NCBI GenBank assembly: GCA_964631945.1
Contig: CAZWAY010000017.1
Location: 1-64,000 of the forward strand
DNA length: 64,000 nt
Direction: 5' to 3'
Origin: JABFRZ01 sp964631945
Lineage (GTDB): Bacteria > Planctomycetota > UBA1135 > GCA-002686595
Both the position numbers and the translations under genes were made by a program. The stretch's first letter is position 1. Each line of letters starts with the position of its first letter. The notes under the pieces were generated by a model. The model did no database searches. It worked only from the letters and a program-made list of their open reading frames with translations, and was not told the DNA's origin. Shown here one piece after another: positions 15,444 through 25,873 of this stretch.

Positions 15444-17392
15444 CGGCGGTTCCTGTAGGGACGGATGGACAGGTGGAGATCGTGGAGCGGCGCGCCGGGA
15501 CGATGGGTCTCGTCCAGCTCGGAGAGCGAGAACACCAGGCGCGTGAAGCGCTTGCCGGCGACGCTGCGGCAGACGAGCAGGGGCAGCGGCGCGGCCCGCT
15601 CCTGCGGCCAGCTGACCTCGAAGCCGCGCCGGCCGTCGTCCAGCCCGATGGCCCCGTCGGTGGCCCCGAAGGCCGCGTTGGCGCTGACCAGCGACGAGAC
15701 GCTGCGGGTGTGGTCGCACTCCCCCACGCGCATGCGCTCGCGCGGGCCGCCGTTGGCGCAGCTGACCCACAGCTCGTCGCCGAGGGCGCCGTCGAGCAGC
15801 GTCAGCATGCCCGTGCGCAGCGTCGCGCGCGGACGCGTGCCCCAGGCCGAGAAGCCGTAGCGGATCTCGAGCCGGTGCGCGTAGGCCCGCACTTCCTTGG
15901 GCAACGGCCCGAGGGCCGTCGGCACGCTCGTGCGCACGACCACGCAGTGCGCCAGTTCCTCGACCTCCGGATCGACCTGCTCGAGGTCGGTGATGCGCTT
16001 CTCGCCGGGCAGCTCGAGCACGGTGTGACCGCTGTAGAAGTCGGCGGCCCAGTCGATGTCGTCGAAGTGCCCGTGCGCAAGGGTGCCGATCAGGGGCTCG
16101 GCTCCCGCCTGGCACAGCGTCAGGGATTCCAGCGCCAGGCCGCGGCGCAGGTTGAGGACCGCGCGCACGCCCTCCGTGCCGATGGCGAGCCGCGCGCCGG
16201 CGCGCTCGACGCGCCGCGAACGCAGCAGCGTCTCGTGGAACCCCGATGCCGCCAGGGGCGTGCTCGGCCGCGGCAGCGATTGCGAGAGGCGCTGCCAGCG
16301 CTTCTCGGTCAGGTGCGTGCGGAAGTCCGAGCCCCAGGCCCGGCACAGGAGCTGCCAATCGCGAGCGCTGCCACCGATGCGCTCCAGCTCCTTGGCGCGA
16401 CCGAAGCACAGCGCGTTCAAGCCCACGTTGTCGTGGCCGCCCAGCGCCCAGCGCGTGATCAGGTACTTGGGTTGCTTCTTGACCGGGGTCGGATTCGCCG
16501 CGGCGGAGAGCTCGAGCTCGCCCTCGGGCGCGAAGCGCGGGTCGTCCAGCACGGACTCCGGCGAGGTGAAGGCGACGCCGCGCGCGTGCAGCGCGTCGAC
16601 GATCGCGCCCATGCGCTGCCATTCGCTGGCGGCGGACAGGGGCGGTTCGCTCGCGTAGCGCCCGGGCCGGAAGTCGAAGATCTCGGCGTCGTTCGCATAC
16701 AGGAAGACGTGCCGGGGCCGGGCGGCATCCCTGACCAGCACGCTCTCGACGTAACGCTCCGGCTCGAGCTCCCCCATCGTCGCGCGCTGGAAGGCCTGGA
16801 ACAGCAGGGTGTCGGCCCACAGGACGCGGATGCGCCGGCTCGAGGGCGAGCGCGTCCAGGCCGTGTGGTAGCGCCACTCGTCCTTCCACTCCGGATGGTG
16901 GTGGCGCGCGTTGTTCCACTCCACGACCAGGCCCTCGTAGCCGGCGTCGAGATACGCGTCGACCAGCCCCTGTGACCAGGCCATCTCCCCGACCAGGGCC
17001 ACGCGCGGCGCGACCCCGAGGAGACGGCGATACGTCTCGCGCCCGAGCTCCTGGTTCCAGCGGTTGACCGCGGCCGGGACGAGCGGCCCGACGAGCTGGG
17101 TGTCGCCGGAACCGACGAGCTCGACGCGCCCGGACTCGACCAGCGCGGCGAAGCGCGCGATCCAGGCCTGATCGATGCGGGCGATGCGCTCGAGCGTGTG
17201 TCCGCTCGCCTCGATCGCCAGACGCAGCCAGGGTCGCTCGTCGAGCAGCGCCAGGAGCGGCGTGTAGCAGCGCGCGACGACGGTCTTGCGGCTGGCCACC
17301 TCGATCGAGGAGTAGTTGAGGTTGAGGTGGAAGAGCAGCGTGCCCTCGAGCGCGAGCGCCGTGCCGCTCCTCGTGCCTGTGGCCGTGCCCAT
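15440..17392 (-). CDS. Glycoside hydrolase family 57-type protein
   Basis: A 650-residue protein with a GH57-like (beta/alpha)7 N-terminal domain: LLFHLNLNYSS in place of the usual HQP motif, the nucleophile candidate Glu136 in VGEMAWS, and the acid/base candidate Asp235 in YANDAEIFDF. The C-terminal ~300 residues look like a beta-rich accessory domain. No signal peptide is seen, so it probably works in the cytoplasm. It is first in an operon with NeuB and DUF115. GH57 covers amylases, branching enzymes and transferases; the locus suggests work on a surface glycan. ATG 17392 follows GGGA; ATG 17437 is an alternative. Confidence 0.7.
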   Translation of the reverse strand: MGTATGTRSGTALALEGTLLFHLNLNYSSIEVASRKTVVARCYTPLLALLDERPWLRLAIEASGHTLERIARIDQAWIARFAALVESGRVELVGSGDTQLVGPLVPAAVNRWNQELGRETYRRLLGVAPRVALVGEMAWSQGLVDAYLDAGYEGLVVEWNNARHHHPEWKDEWRYHTAWTRSPSSRRIRVLWADTLLFQAFQRATMGELEPERYVESVLVRDAARPRHVFLYANDAEIFDFRPGRYASEPPLSAASEWQRMGAIVDALHARGVAFTSPESVLDDPRFAPEGELELSAAANPTPVKKQPKYLITRWALGGHDNVGLNALCFGRAKELERIGGSARDWQLLCRAWGSDFRTHLTEKRWQRLSQSLPRPSTPLAASGFHETLLRSRRVERAGARLAIGTEGVRAVLNLRRGLALESLTLCQAGAEPLIGTLAHGHFDDIDWAADFYSGHTVLELPGEKRITDLEQVDPEVEELAHCVVVRTSVPTALGPLPKEVRAYAHRLEIRYGFSAWGTRPRATLRTGMLTLLDGALGDELWVSCANGGPRERMRVGECDHTRSVSSLVSANAAFGATDGAIGLDDGRRGFEVSWPQERAAPLPLLVCRSVAGKRFTRLVFSLSELDETHRPGAPLHDLHLSIRPYRNRR

Positions 17393-17505
17393 TGTTCCCA
17401 CGCCTTTCGACCGCCTGGGACCATGGCTCAAACGCATTCCGACGCCAGAGCCCCGCTCCGACGGCCGTTCAAGGGTTGGCCGGATTCGCCCGATCAAGCC
17501 CTGGC
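17393..17505. promoter_or_regulatory. Divergent promoter region of the glycan locus
   Basis: A 113-base spacer between the divergent GH57 and ATP-grasp-like operons. It must hold the promoters of both arms, so they may be co-regulated. I could not pick convincing -35/-10 pairs; TTGAAC and TTGATC occur on the minus strand. Confidence 0.4.
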
Positions 17506-18534
17506 ATGAGCCACGCCCTCCTCGTCCTCGGCGGCGGCGCCTTCGTCGCCCCGGTCCTGCGCTGGGCGCGCGAGGCCGGCCTCGAGGCCGTCCTGACCGA
17601 CGCCGACCCGAAGACCCCGCTGCGGCGCCTGGCCGCGCAGTTCCATCCGATCCCGAACGACGACGCCGAGGCGCTCGCGGCCCTGACGCGGCGCCTCGTG
17701 AAGAGCGCCCAGCTGGTCGGCATCCATGCCGCCGACCCGCGCGCGCTCGCGCGCCTGGCTCCGCTGGCGGAGGCCGCGCCGCGGCTGCTTCCGTCGCGCG
17801 CCGTGCTGGAGCGCATGCTCGATCCAGCCGGCACGCACGCCTGCCTGAGCCAGCGCGGGATCGCGCTGGCGGAACGCGAGCCGGGGGCCGCGCGCGAGCT
17901 CGACGTGTTCGCCTTCTTCCGCGACGGGGCCTTCGTGCCGGCCGGGATCGCGCTGCGACGCCCGTGCGCGAACGGCGACACCTGGAGCGTGCAGCCCAGT
18001 GGCCTCGCCCCCGCCCTCGAACGCGCGGCCTACGTGCTGGTCGAGCGGGCCGCGCGCGCGCTCGGCTTCGAGCGCGGGCCGTTGCAGGCGTGCCTGGCCC
18101 CCACCGAATCCGGCCTGGCGCTGGTCGCGCTCCACCCCGGCTACCTCGACGCGCTCGGGGCCACCCACGTGGCCCGCCTGGCGCGCGCGCGCAGCCCGCT
18201 GCAGGCCTGGTTCGCGCACCTGGCGGGAGCCGGCGGCCCGTTCGACGAGGTCGCGCTCGAGTCGCGCGCCGCGGCCGGCTGGCTGGCGCTCGCGCCCGAG
18301 CGCGCGGGGCGCTTCGGCGGCGTGGACGGACAGGACCGCGCGCGCGCCGTGGCGGGCGTGGCGGACCTGTGGATCGAGGAACCCGGACGCGAACTCGGCT
18401 CGCCCGAGGTCGAGACGCGCCCGCTGGGCTACGTGTGGGCCGAGGCCCACGATCCCGAGGAGCTCGAGGAACGCTTGCGCACCGCGCGGGCCGCGCTGGA
18501 GGTGCGCGTCGCATGTCGTCAACGAGTCGCCTAG
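17506..18534 (+). CDS. ATP-grasp-like protein lacking most of the ATP-binding subdomain
   Basis: A 342-residue protein. The N-terminus (MSHALLVLGGGAFVAPVLRW, then LTDADPK) matches the Rossmann-like pre-ATP-grasp domain of CarB-like ligases, and the end (GYVWAEAHDPEELEERL) matches their small C-terminal domain. Compared with the ATP-grasp protein at 53011-54264, the stretch with the ATP-binding lysine and the glycine loop (KPVDRSGSRG there) is missing: the sequence jumps from LSQRGIALAE to ELDVFAFFRDG. It may be an inactive relative or a distinct fold variant. The DXS-type gene starts inside its 3' end. ATG 17506 is well placed. Confidence 0.55.
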   Translation: MSHALLVLGGGAFVAPVLRWAREAGLEAVLTDADPKTPLRRLAAQFHPIPNDDAEALAALTRRLVKSAQLVGIHAADPRALARLAPLAEAAPRLLPSRAVLERMLDPAGTHACLSQRGIALAEREPGAARELDVFAFFRDGAFVPAGIALRRPCANGDTWSVQPSGLAPALERAAYVLVERAARALGFERGPLQACLAPTESGLALVALHPGYLDALGATHVARLARARSPLQAWFAHLAGAGGPFDEVALESRAAAGWLALAPERAGRFGGVDGQDRARAVAGVADLWIEEPGRELGSPEVETRPLGYVWAEAHDPEELEERLRTARAALEVRVACRQRVA

Positions 18535-20306
18535 GTTCGCCCGTCGCCCACGCCGTCACGCCCGAGAGCATCCGCGAACCCGCCGAGCTGAAGACCCTGA
18601 GCCTGGGCGAGCTCGCGCGCTTCGCCGAGGACGTGCGGCGTTTCCTGCTGGCCAACGTCTCGCGCACCGGCGGCCACATCGGCGCCAACCTGGGCACGAT
18701 CGAGCTCACGCTCGCGCTGCACCGCGTGTTCGATTCGCCGCGCGACGCGCTGCTGTTCGACACCGGCCACCAGGGCTACACCCACAAGATCGTGACCGGA
18801 CGCGCAGCGCGCTTCCCGACCCTCAACAGCTACGGCGGGCTGAATCGCTTCCTGTCGCGCAGCGAGAGCGAGCACGACCCGATCGAGGCCTCGCACGCCG
18901 GCACCTCGATCTCGCTCGCACTCGGCCTGGCGCTGGCGCGCAAGCTCGATGCGGATCCCTCGCACGTCGTGGCCGTGATCGGTGACGGCAGCCTGGCCGA
19001 GGGCCTGGCGCTCGAGGGCCTGAACCACGCCGCGGTCGAGCGCACCGGGCTGGTGCTGGTGCTGAACGACAACGGCTACGCGATCTCGCCCGGCTTCGGC
19101 GCCCTGCACGAGGCCCTGCAGCACGGCCGCGCGCGGGCGTTCTTCGAGGCCCTCGGGCTCGAGTACATCGGCCCGCTCGACGGCCACGACCTCGGGGCGC
19201 TGATCCCGGCCCTGGAGCGCGCGCGGGACTCCGAGCGCCTGGCCGTGGTGCACGCGCGCACGGTCAAGGGCAAGGACTGGGCCCCGGCCGACACGCATCC
19301 CTTCCGCGCGCACTTCTCGTTCGCCTTCGACCCGCTGACGGGCGCCAGCCAGGTCCCGGCGCCGGCGCGCGCCTACCCGGACGTGGTCGCGGACGTGCTG
19401 GCCGCGGAGATGGAGCGCGACCCCGAGCTCGTGTGCGTCACGCCCTCGACGCTCTACGCCACCGGGCTCGGCGCGATCTTCGCGCGCCACCCCGGGCGCT
19501 GCTTCGATCCGGGCATGGAGGAACAGCACGCGCTGACGCTGGCCACCGGGCTCGCGCTGGGCGGCAAGAAGCCGGTCGTGGCCTACCAGTCGACCTTCTT
19601 CCAGCGCGCCTTCGACCAGCTGGTGCACGACCTGTGCTTCCTCGAGCCGCCGGTCTTGCTGTTGCTCTACCGCAGCGGCTTCGCGGGCTACGACAACCCG
19701 ACGCACCACGGGATCTACGACCTGGCCTACCTGTGCGGCGTCCCCAACCTGCGCCTGTGCTATCCGAAGGACCGCTTCGAGGCCGAACGCATGGTGCGCG
19801 AGGAGCTGCGCGCGCTCTCGGGCCCCACCGCGATCCTGATGCCCTACGGCCCGGCCGAGGAGCTGGACCAGAGCGTGCTGCACGAGGCGCCCGAGTCGTT
19901 CGCGCTGCCCGAGGTGAAGCACGTCGGACGCGAGCTGCTCGTGCTGGCGGTCGGCAACCGCTACCGCGCCGCGCTCGAGGCGGTCGAGGCCCTGCGCGCG
20001 CGCGGCGTCGACGCCGGCCTGATCAACCTGCGCTACCTGAAGCCGCTCCCGGAGCCCTTCCTGGCCGAGGAGCTGCGCGGCGTGCAGCGCGTGGTGACGC
20101 TGGAGGAGGGCGTGCTCGAGGGCGGCGTCGGCAGCGCGCTGTGCGCGCTGGCGCTGGATCGCTCGCTGCACCCCGCCTGGCTGCGCCTCGGCCTGCCCTG
20201 TGCCTTCGTCGAGCCCGGCTCGAACGCCGAGCTCGCGCGCGCCTACGGCCTGGACGGCCCGGGCGTGCTGGCGCGCATCCGCGCGCGCTGGCCGGAGCTC
20301 GCATGA
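18513..20306 (+). CDS. 1-deoxy-D-xylulose-5-phosphate synthase (DXS)-type transketolase
   Basis: Thiamine-diphosphate enzyme, 597 residues. DXS-specific features: TGGHIGANLGTIELTLALH, DTGHQGYTHKIVTGR, the ThDP/Mg motif GDGSLAEGLALEGLNHA (from residue 157) with LNDN, the catalytic-Glu motif EQHALTLATGLA, STFFQRAFDQLVHDL, and RSGFAGYDNPTHHG, which matches the phosphate/pyruvate site of E. coli DXS. DXS condenses pyruvate and glyceraldehyde-3-phosphate for isoprenoid or thiamine synthesis. It overlaps the ATP-grasp-like gene by 22 bases and the SDR start by 4 (ATGA). It could be the housekeeping dxs or a paralog that makes a 1-deoxy sugar for this glycan locus. Confidence 0.85.
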   Translation: MSSTSRLGSPVAHAVTPESIREPAELKTLSLGELARFAEDVRRFLLANVSRTGGHIGANLGTIELTLALHRVFDSPRDALLFDTGHQGYTHKIVTGRAARFPTLNSYGGLNRFLSRSESEHDPIEASHAGTSISLALGLALARKLDADPSHVVAVIGDGSLAEGLALEGLNHAAVERTGLVLVLNDNGYAISPGFGALHEALQHGRARAFFEALGLEYIGPLDGHDLGALIPALERARDSERLAVVHARTVKGKDWAPADTHPFRAHFSFAFDPLTGASQVPAPARAYPDVVADVLAAEMERDPELVCVTPSTLYATGLGAIFARHPGRCFDPGMEEQHALTLATGLALGGKKPVVAYQSTFFQRAFDQLVHDLCFLEPPVLLLLYRSGFAGYDNPTHHGIYDLAYLCGVPNLRLCYPKDRFEAERMVREELRALSGPTAILMPYGPAEELDQSVLHEAPESFALPEVKHVGRELLVLAVGNRYRAALEAVEALRARGVDAGLINLRYLKPLPEPFLAEELRGVQRVVTLEEGVLEGGVGSALCALALDRSLHPAWLRLGLPCAFVEPGSNAELARAYGLDGPGVLARIRARWPELA

Positions 20307-21046
20307 CGCGCCTGGCGGGCAGGGTGGCGCTCGTCACCGGCGCCGCGCGCGGCATCGGCGCGGCCATCGCCCGGGCCCTCGCGCGCGAGGGCATGCGCGG
20401 AGTGCTCACCTTCCGGAGCCACGGCGAGGAGGCGCGGCAGCTGGCCGAGGAGCTCGGCTGGCTGGCGCTCGAGCTCGACCTGGGCGCGCGCTCGGCCGAA
20501 CCCGTGCGGCGGGTCGTGCGCGGCACGCTCGAACACTTCGGGCAGCTGGACCTGCTCGTGAACAACGCCGGCTGGCTGCAGCAGAAGGACTTCTTCGAGA
20601 TCACCGACGAGGACTTCGCCCAGGCCATCGACGTCAACCTGAAGGGCCCCTTCGTCGCGACCCAGGAGGCCGGCCGGCACATGCGCACGCGCCGGAGCGG
20701 CTGCATCCTCAACGTGGCCTCGATCGGGGCCCAGATCGGCGGCCCGAAGGCGCCCCATTACGCCGCCGCCAAGGCCGCGCTGATCACCTTCACGAAGTCG
20801 AGCGCGCGTCTGCTCGCGCCCCACGGCGTGCGCGTCAACGCCATCGCCCCGGGCTTCGTGCGCACCGAGATGATCGCCGGCGTGCTGGCGCGCGACGGCG
20901 AGGCCAACATCGCGCGCGAGATCCCGCTCGGCCGCATCGGCGAGCCCGCCGACGTGGCCGGCGCGGCGGTGTACCTGGCGAGCGACGAGAGCGCCTTCGT
21001 CACCGGACAGGTGCTGTCCGTCAACGGCGGACAGTGGATGGGCTGA
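20303..21046 (+). CDS. Short-chain dehydrogenase/reductase (FabG-like SDR)
   Basis: A classical 247-residue SDR: TGAARGIG nucleotide loop, NNAG, catalytic Ser in NVASIG and YAAAK, ending in the usual LSVNGGQWMG. It would reduce or oxidise a carbonyl with NAD(P). Its start overlaps the DXS-type stop (20303-20306), so the two are translated together and probably act in sequence. FabG-like SDRs also occur in legionaminate and other sugar clusters. The substrate is unknown. Confidence 0.88.
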   Translation: MTRLAGRVALVTGAARGIGAAIARALAREGMRGVLTFRSHGEEARQLAEELGWLALELDLGARSAEPVRRVVRGTLEHFGQLDLLVNNAGWLQQKDFFEITDEDFAQAIDVNLKGPFVATQEAGRHMRTRRSGCILNVASIGAQIGGPKAPHYAAAKAALITFTKSSARLLAPHGVRVNAIAPGFVRTEMIAGVLARDGEANIAREIPLGRIGEPADVAGAAVYLASDESAFVTGQVLSVNGGQWMG

Positions 21047-21116
21047 CCGGCCTCACATTGCTCGCGCTGCTCCGTATGGGCGCCAGGAGTTCGCCCCCCC
21101 CCGGGTTGCGCGCTCC

Positions 21117-21146
21117 TTGATCCACCCGGGAGCGCCCCTGTACCGT
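21117..21146 (+). promoter_or_regulatory. Putative sigma-70 promoter of the redoxin gene
   Basis: TTGATC (21117-21122), an 18-base spacer, then TACCGT (21141-21146), about 30 bases before the start. A C9 tract (21094-21102) lies just upstream and could vary in length. Unproven. Confidence 0.4.
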
Positions 21147-21166
21147 GCGCTCTCCCCCTGAAACCT

Positions 21167-21171
21167 AGGAG
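21167..21171 (+). promoter_or_regulatory. Shine-Dalgarno AGGAG that selects the second ATG
   Basis: AGGAG ends one base before an in-frame ATG at 21172, too close to serve it, and 6 bases before the ATG at 21178, which is ideal. The start is therefore taken as 21178. Confidence 0.7.
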
Positions 21172-21177
21172 ATGACC

Positions 21178-21846
21178 ATGAATTCGATGTCGATCCGCGT
21201 GGCCGCGTTGTGCGGCCTCTTCGCCCTGCCCGCCCTGGCCCAGGACAAGCCCAAGCACGACGCGGCCCCCGCTGCCGGCGCCGAGAAGAGCGTCTACAAG
21301 CTCGGCTCGGTCGTGGACGAGAAGCTCGTGCTGACCGACATCGACGGCAAGTCGATGACCTTCAAGGACCTGCGCGGCAAGGTCGTGGCGATCCACTTCT
21401 GGTCCTCGACCTGCCCCTACGAGACGGTCGCGGATCCCAAGGTGCAGGCCCTCGAGCAGCGCTGGAAGGACAACAAGGACGTGGTCGTGCTGGCGATCAA
21501 CGCCAACTCCACCGAGATCGGGGCCGAGCGCTCCAGCGACGACTACGCGGGCATCCGCGAGGTCCTGAAGAAGAAGGGCTTGGCGAACCGCGTCTTCGCC
21601 GACCACGGCAACAAGCTGGCCGACCTGTTCCAGGCCACCAACACGCCGCACTGCTTCGTGCTCGACCGCGCGGGCAAGCTCGTCTACATGGGCGGACTCG
21701 ACGACGACCCCAAGGGCGACAAGGGCGAAGCCACCAAGCAATACCTGCGCGACGCCGTCGAGGCCACCGTGGCCGGCAAGGAAGTCGCGGTCAAGGAGAC
21801 CAAGCCCTACGGCTGCGGCATCAAGCGCGTCAAGGCCGGTGCCTGA
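21178..21846 (+). CDS. Exported redoxin/peroxiredoxin-like protein
   Basis: A 222-residue protein with a Sec signal peptide (cleavage likely after LPALA, before QDKPK) and a thioredoxin fold: LRGKVVAIHFWSSTCPYE with Cys79, then TPHCFVLDRAGKLVYMGG. The single-Cys CPY(E/V) motif with a C-terminal KPYGCGIK matches the PRX-like group, where the C-terminal Cys may be the resolving partner. It is probably a periplasmic thiol peroxidase or redox protein. Overlap of the next start (GTG 21839) with its end implies coupling to the TlpA-like lipoprotein. Confidence 0.82.
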   Translation: MNSMSIRVAALCGLFALPALAQDKPKHDAAPAAGAEKSVYKLGSVVDEKLVLTDIDGKSMTFKDLRGKVVAIHFWSSTCPYETVADPKVQALEQRWKDNKDVVVLAINANSTEIGAERSSDDYAGIREVLKKKGLANRVFADHGNKLADLFQATNTPHCFVLDRAGKLVYMGGLDDDPKGDKGEATKQYLRDAVEATVAGKEVAVKETKPYGCGIKRVKAGA

Positions 21847-22375
21847 GCGCCTGAGCGACCGGCTGCGGCGCGTCCTCTTGTTGCTCCCGCTGGCCCTCGC
21901 GGCCTGCGGAAGCGAGGGGGGCGCGCCGCTCGCATTGACGGTGGAGCGCGGCGGGATCGCGGCCATCGAGCAGGCCCTGGCCGCGCAGCGCGGACACGCC
22001 TGCCTGCTGAACTTCTGGGCGACCTGGTGCGCGCCGTGCGTGGCGGAGCTGCCGGACCTGCTGGCCGTCGCGCGGGAGCACGCCGGACGTGGGGCACGCG
22101 TCCTCGGCGTGAGCTACGACCTGATGGTCCCGGGAGTCGAGCCGGAGGAGGGCGTGCACAGGGTGCGCGCGTTCCTCGAGCAGCGCGGGCTCGCGCTCCC
22201 CACCGTGGTCTACGAGGCGCCCGACGAGGAAGCGATCAACGCGCGCTTCGACCTTCCCGGCGGCGTGCCGGTCACCCTGGCCTTCGACCGCGAGGGCAAG
22301 CTGGTGGGACGCCACCAGGGCGAGGCCACGCGCGCGGAGTTCGAGCAGCTGCTGCGCACGGCCCTCGGGCCGTAG
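21839..22375 (+). CDS. TlpA-like thioredoxin-fold lipoprotein
   Basis: A 178-residue lipoprotein with lipobox LAAC (Cys23) and an active site WCAPC (Cys64, Cys67) in LNFWATWCAPCVAELP, typical of TlpA/ResA thiol-disulfide oxidoreductases on the periplasmic side. GVPVTLAFDREG holds the cis-Pro loop. It starts with GTG inside the redoxin gene and probably supplies electrons to, or works alongside, that protein. Its stop codon lies inside a hairpin shared with the convergent ppdK gene. Confidence 0.85.
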   Translation: MPERLSDRLRRVLLLLPLALAACGSEGGAPLALTVERGGIAAIEQALAAQRGHACLLNFWATWCAPCVAELPDLLAVAREHAGRGARVLGVSYDLMVPGVEPEEGVHRVRAFLEQRGLALPTVVYEAPDEEAINARFDLPGGVPVTLAFDREGKLVGRHQGEATRAEFEQLLRTALGP

Positions 22376-22392
22376 CCGGCAGGAAGGTCCGG

Positions 22393-22399
<7 letters not shown>
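22369..22399. terminator. Symmetric hairpin spanning the stop codons of two convergent genes
   Basis: CCGTAGCCGG (22370-22379) pairs with CCGGCTACGG (22389-22398) around a 9-base loop; G22369-C22399 extends the stem. The TAG of the TlpA gene (22373-22375) and the TAG of ppdK (22393-22395, minus strand) sit at mirror positions in the arms. It can fold on either transcript. There is no strong T-tract. Confidence 0.6.
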
Positions 22400-25170
<2,771 letters not shown>

Positions 25171-25183
25171 CGTCGGGGGGTTC

Positions 25184-25786
25184 TCAGGGATCTCCCGCGC
25201 GCTGCGGGAAGCCATCGATCTTCCACTCGCGGCCGGCGCGCAGCTCGCCGATCTCGAGCGCGCCGAGGCCGGCCGGCAGCGGCACGCTGACGACCAGCGC
25301 GCCGCCGCGCTCGCGCGCCAGGGCGCGCCAGTCGGCCAGGTCGTCGTCCACGCGCTTGTCGCCGATCCACAGCTCGTAGAAGTCCTCGCGCACGAACTCG
25401 AGCGCGAAGGTCTCGTCGTGGAACCAGGTGTCCACCTTGGCCACCATGCGCACGCGCCCCGGCTCGAGCTCCTCGACGCGCTCGACCTGCGCGCGCGCCA
25501 CCAGCTTCAGCCAGGGGCGGGTGTGGAAGAGCTCGCGCCGGAACTCCAGGTAGAAGAGCTGGCTGAAGGCCCCCCCCTCGCGCGCCGCCCGCTGCTTGAA
25601 GCCGGTGCCGAGGCAGCGATACTCGAGGTCCGGCAGACCCGCGCGCAGGCCCGTCTGGAAGGTGCGAAAGGTCTGCTCGGGGCTGCGGAAGCCGACCGCC
25701 AGCCAGTCCTCCGCCTTGGGCGCGCTCAGGCATCCTGCGGCCAGCGCCCACACGAGGACCGAGGACGCGTACAGGGGGGCGCGCAT
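25184..25786 (-). CDS. Lipoprotein of unknown function
   Basis: A 200-residue protein with signal peptide and lipobox LAAGC (Cys19). The mature part is a mixed alpha/beta domain (FRSPEQTFRTFQTGL at its start, then WFHDETFALEFVREDFYELWIGDK), which resembles DUF4878/SnoaL-like lipoproteins in general look, but I do not recognise it. A G8 run in the coding strand (plus-strand C8 at 25570-25577) could slip. It is first in the operon with ppdK; no functional link is evident. Confidence 0.75.
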   Translation of the reverse strand: MRAPLYASSVLVWALAAGCLSAPKAEDWLAVGFRSPEQTFRTFQTGLRAGLPDLEYRCLGTGFKQRAAREGGAFSQLFYLEFRRELFHTRPWLKLVARAQVERVEELEPGRVRMVAKVDTWFHDETFALEFVREDFYELWIGDKRVDDDLADWRALARERGGALVVSVPLPAGLGALEIGELRAGREWKIDGFPQRAGDP

Positions 25787-25873
25787 GTACCGGGAGAGCC
25801 AGGGAGGGCGGTGCGTGCTGGCCGAGACCCCTGCGGAACTGCACGGAACCGTCGGCGCCGCGACATGCTACCA
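25787..25873. promoter_or_regulatory. Divergent spacer between the ppdK operon and the DUF1573 genes
   Basis: An 87-base spacer that must contain both promoters. No convincing -35/-10 pair or operator was seen. Confidence 0.3.

Noticed and set aside
25570..25577. C8 run (G8 in the coding strand) in a lipoprotein gene as a phase-variation switch
   Set aside because: Eight bases can arise by chance in GC-rich coding DNA, and the gene has no surface role that would make switching likely; kept only as a remark in the feature.
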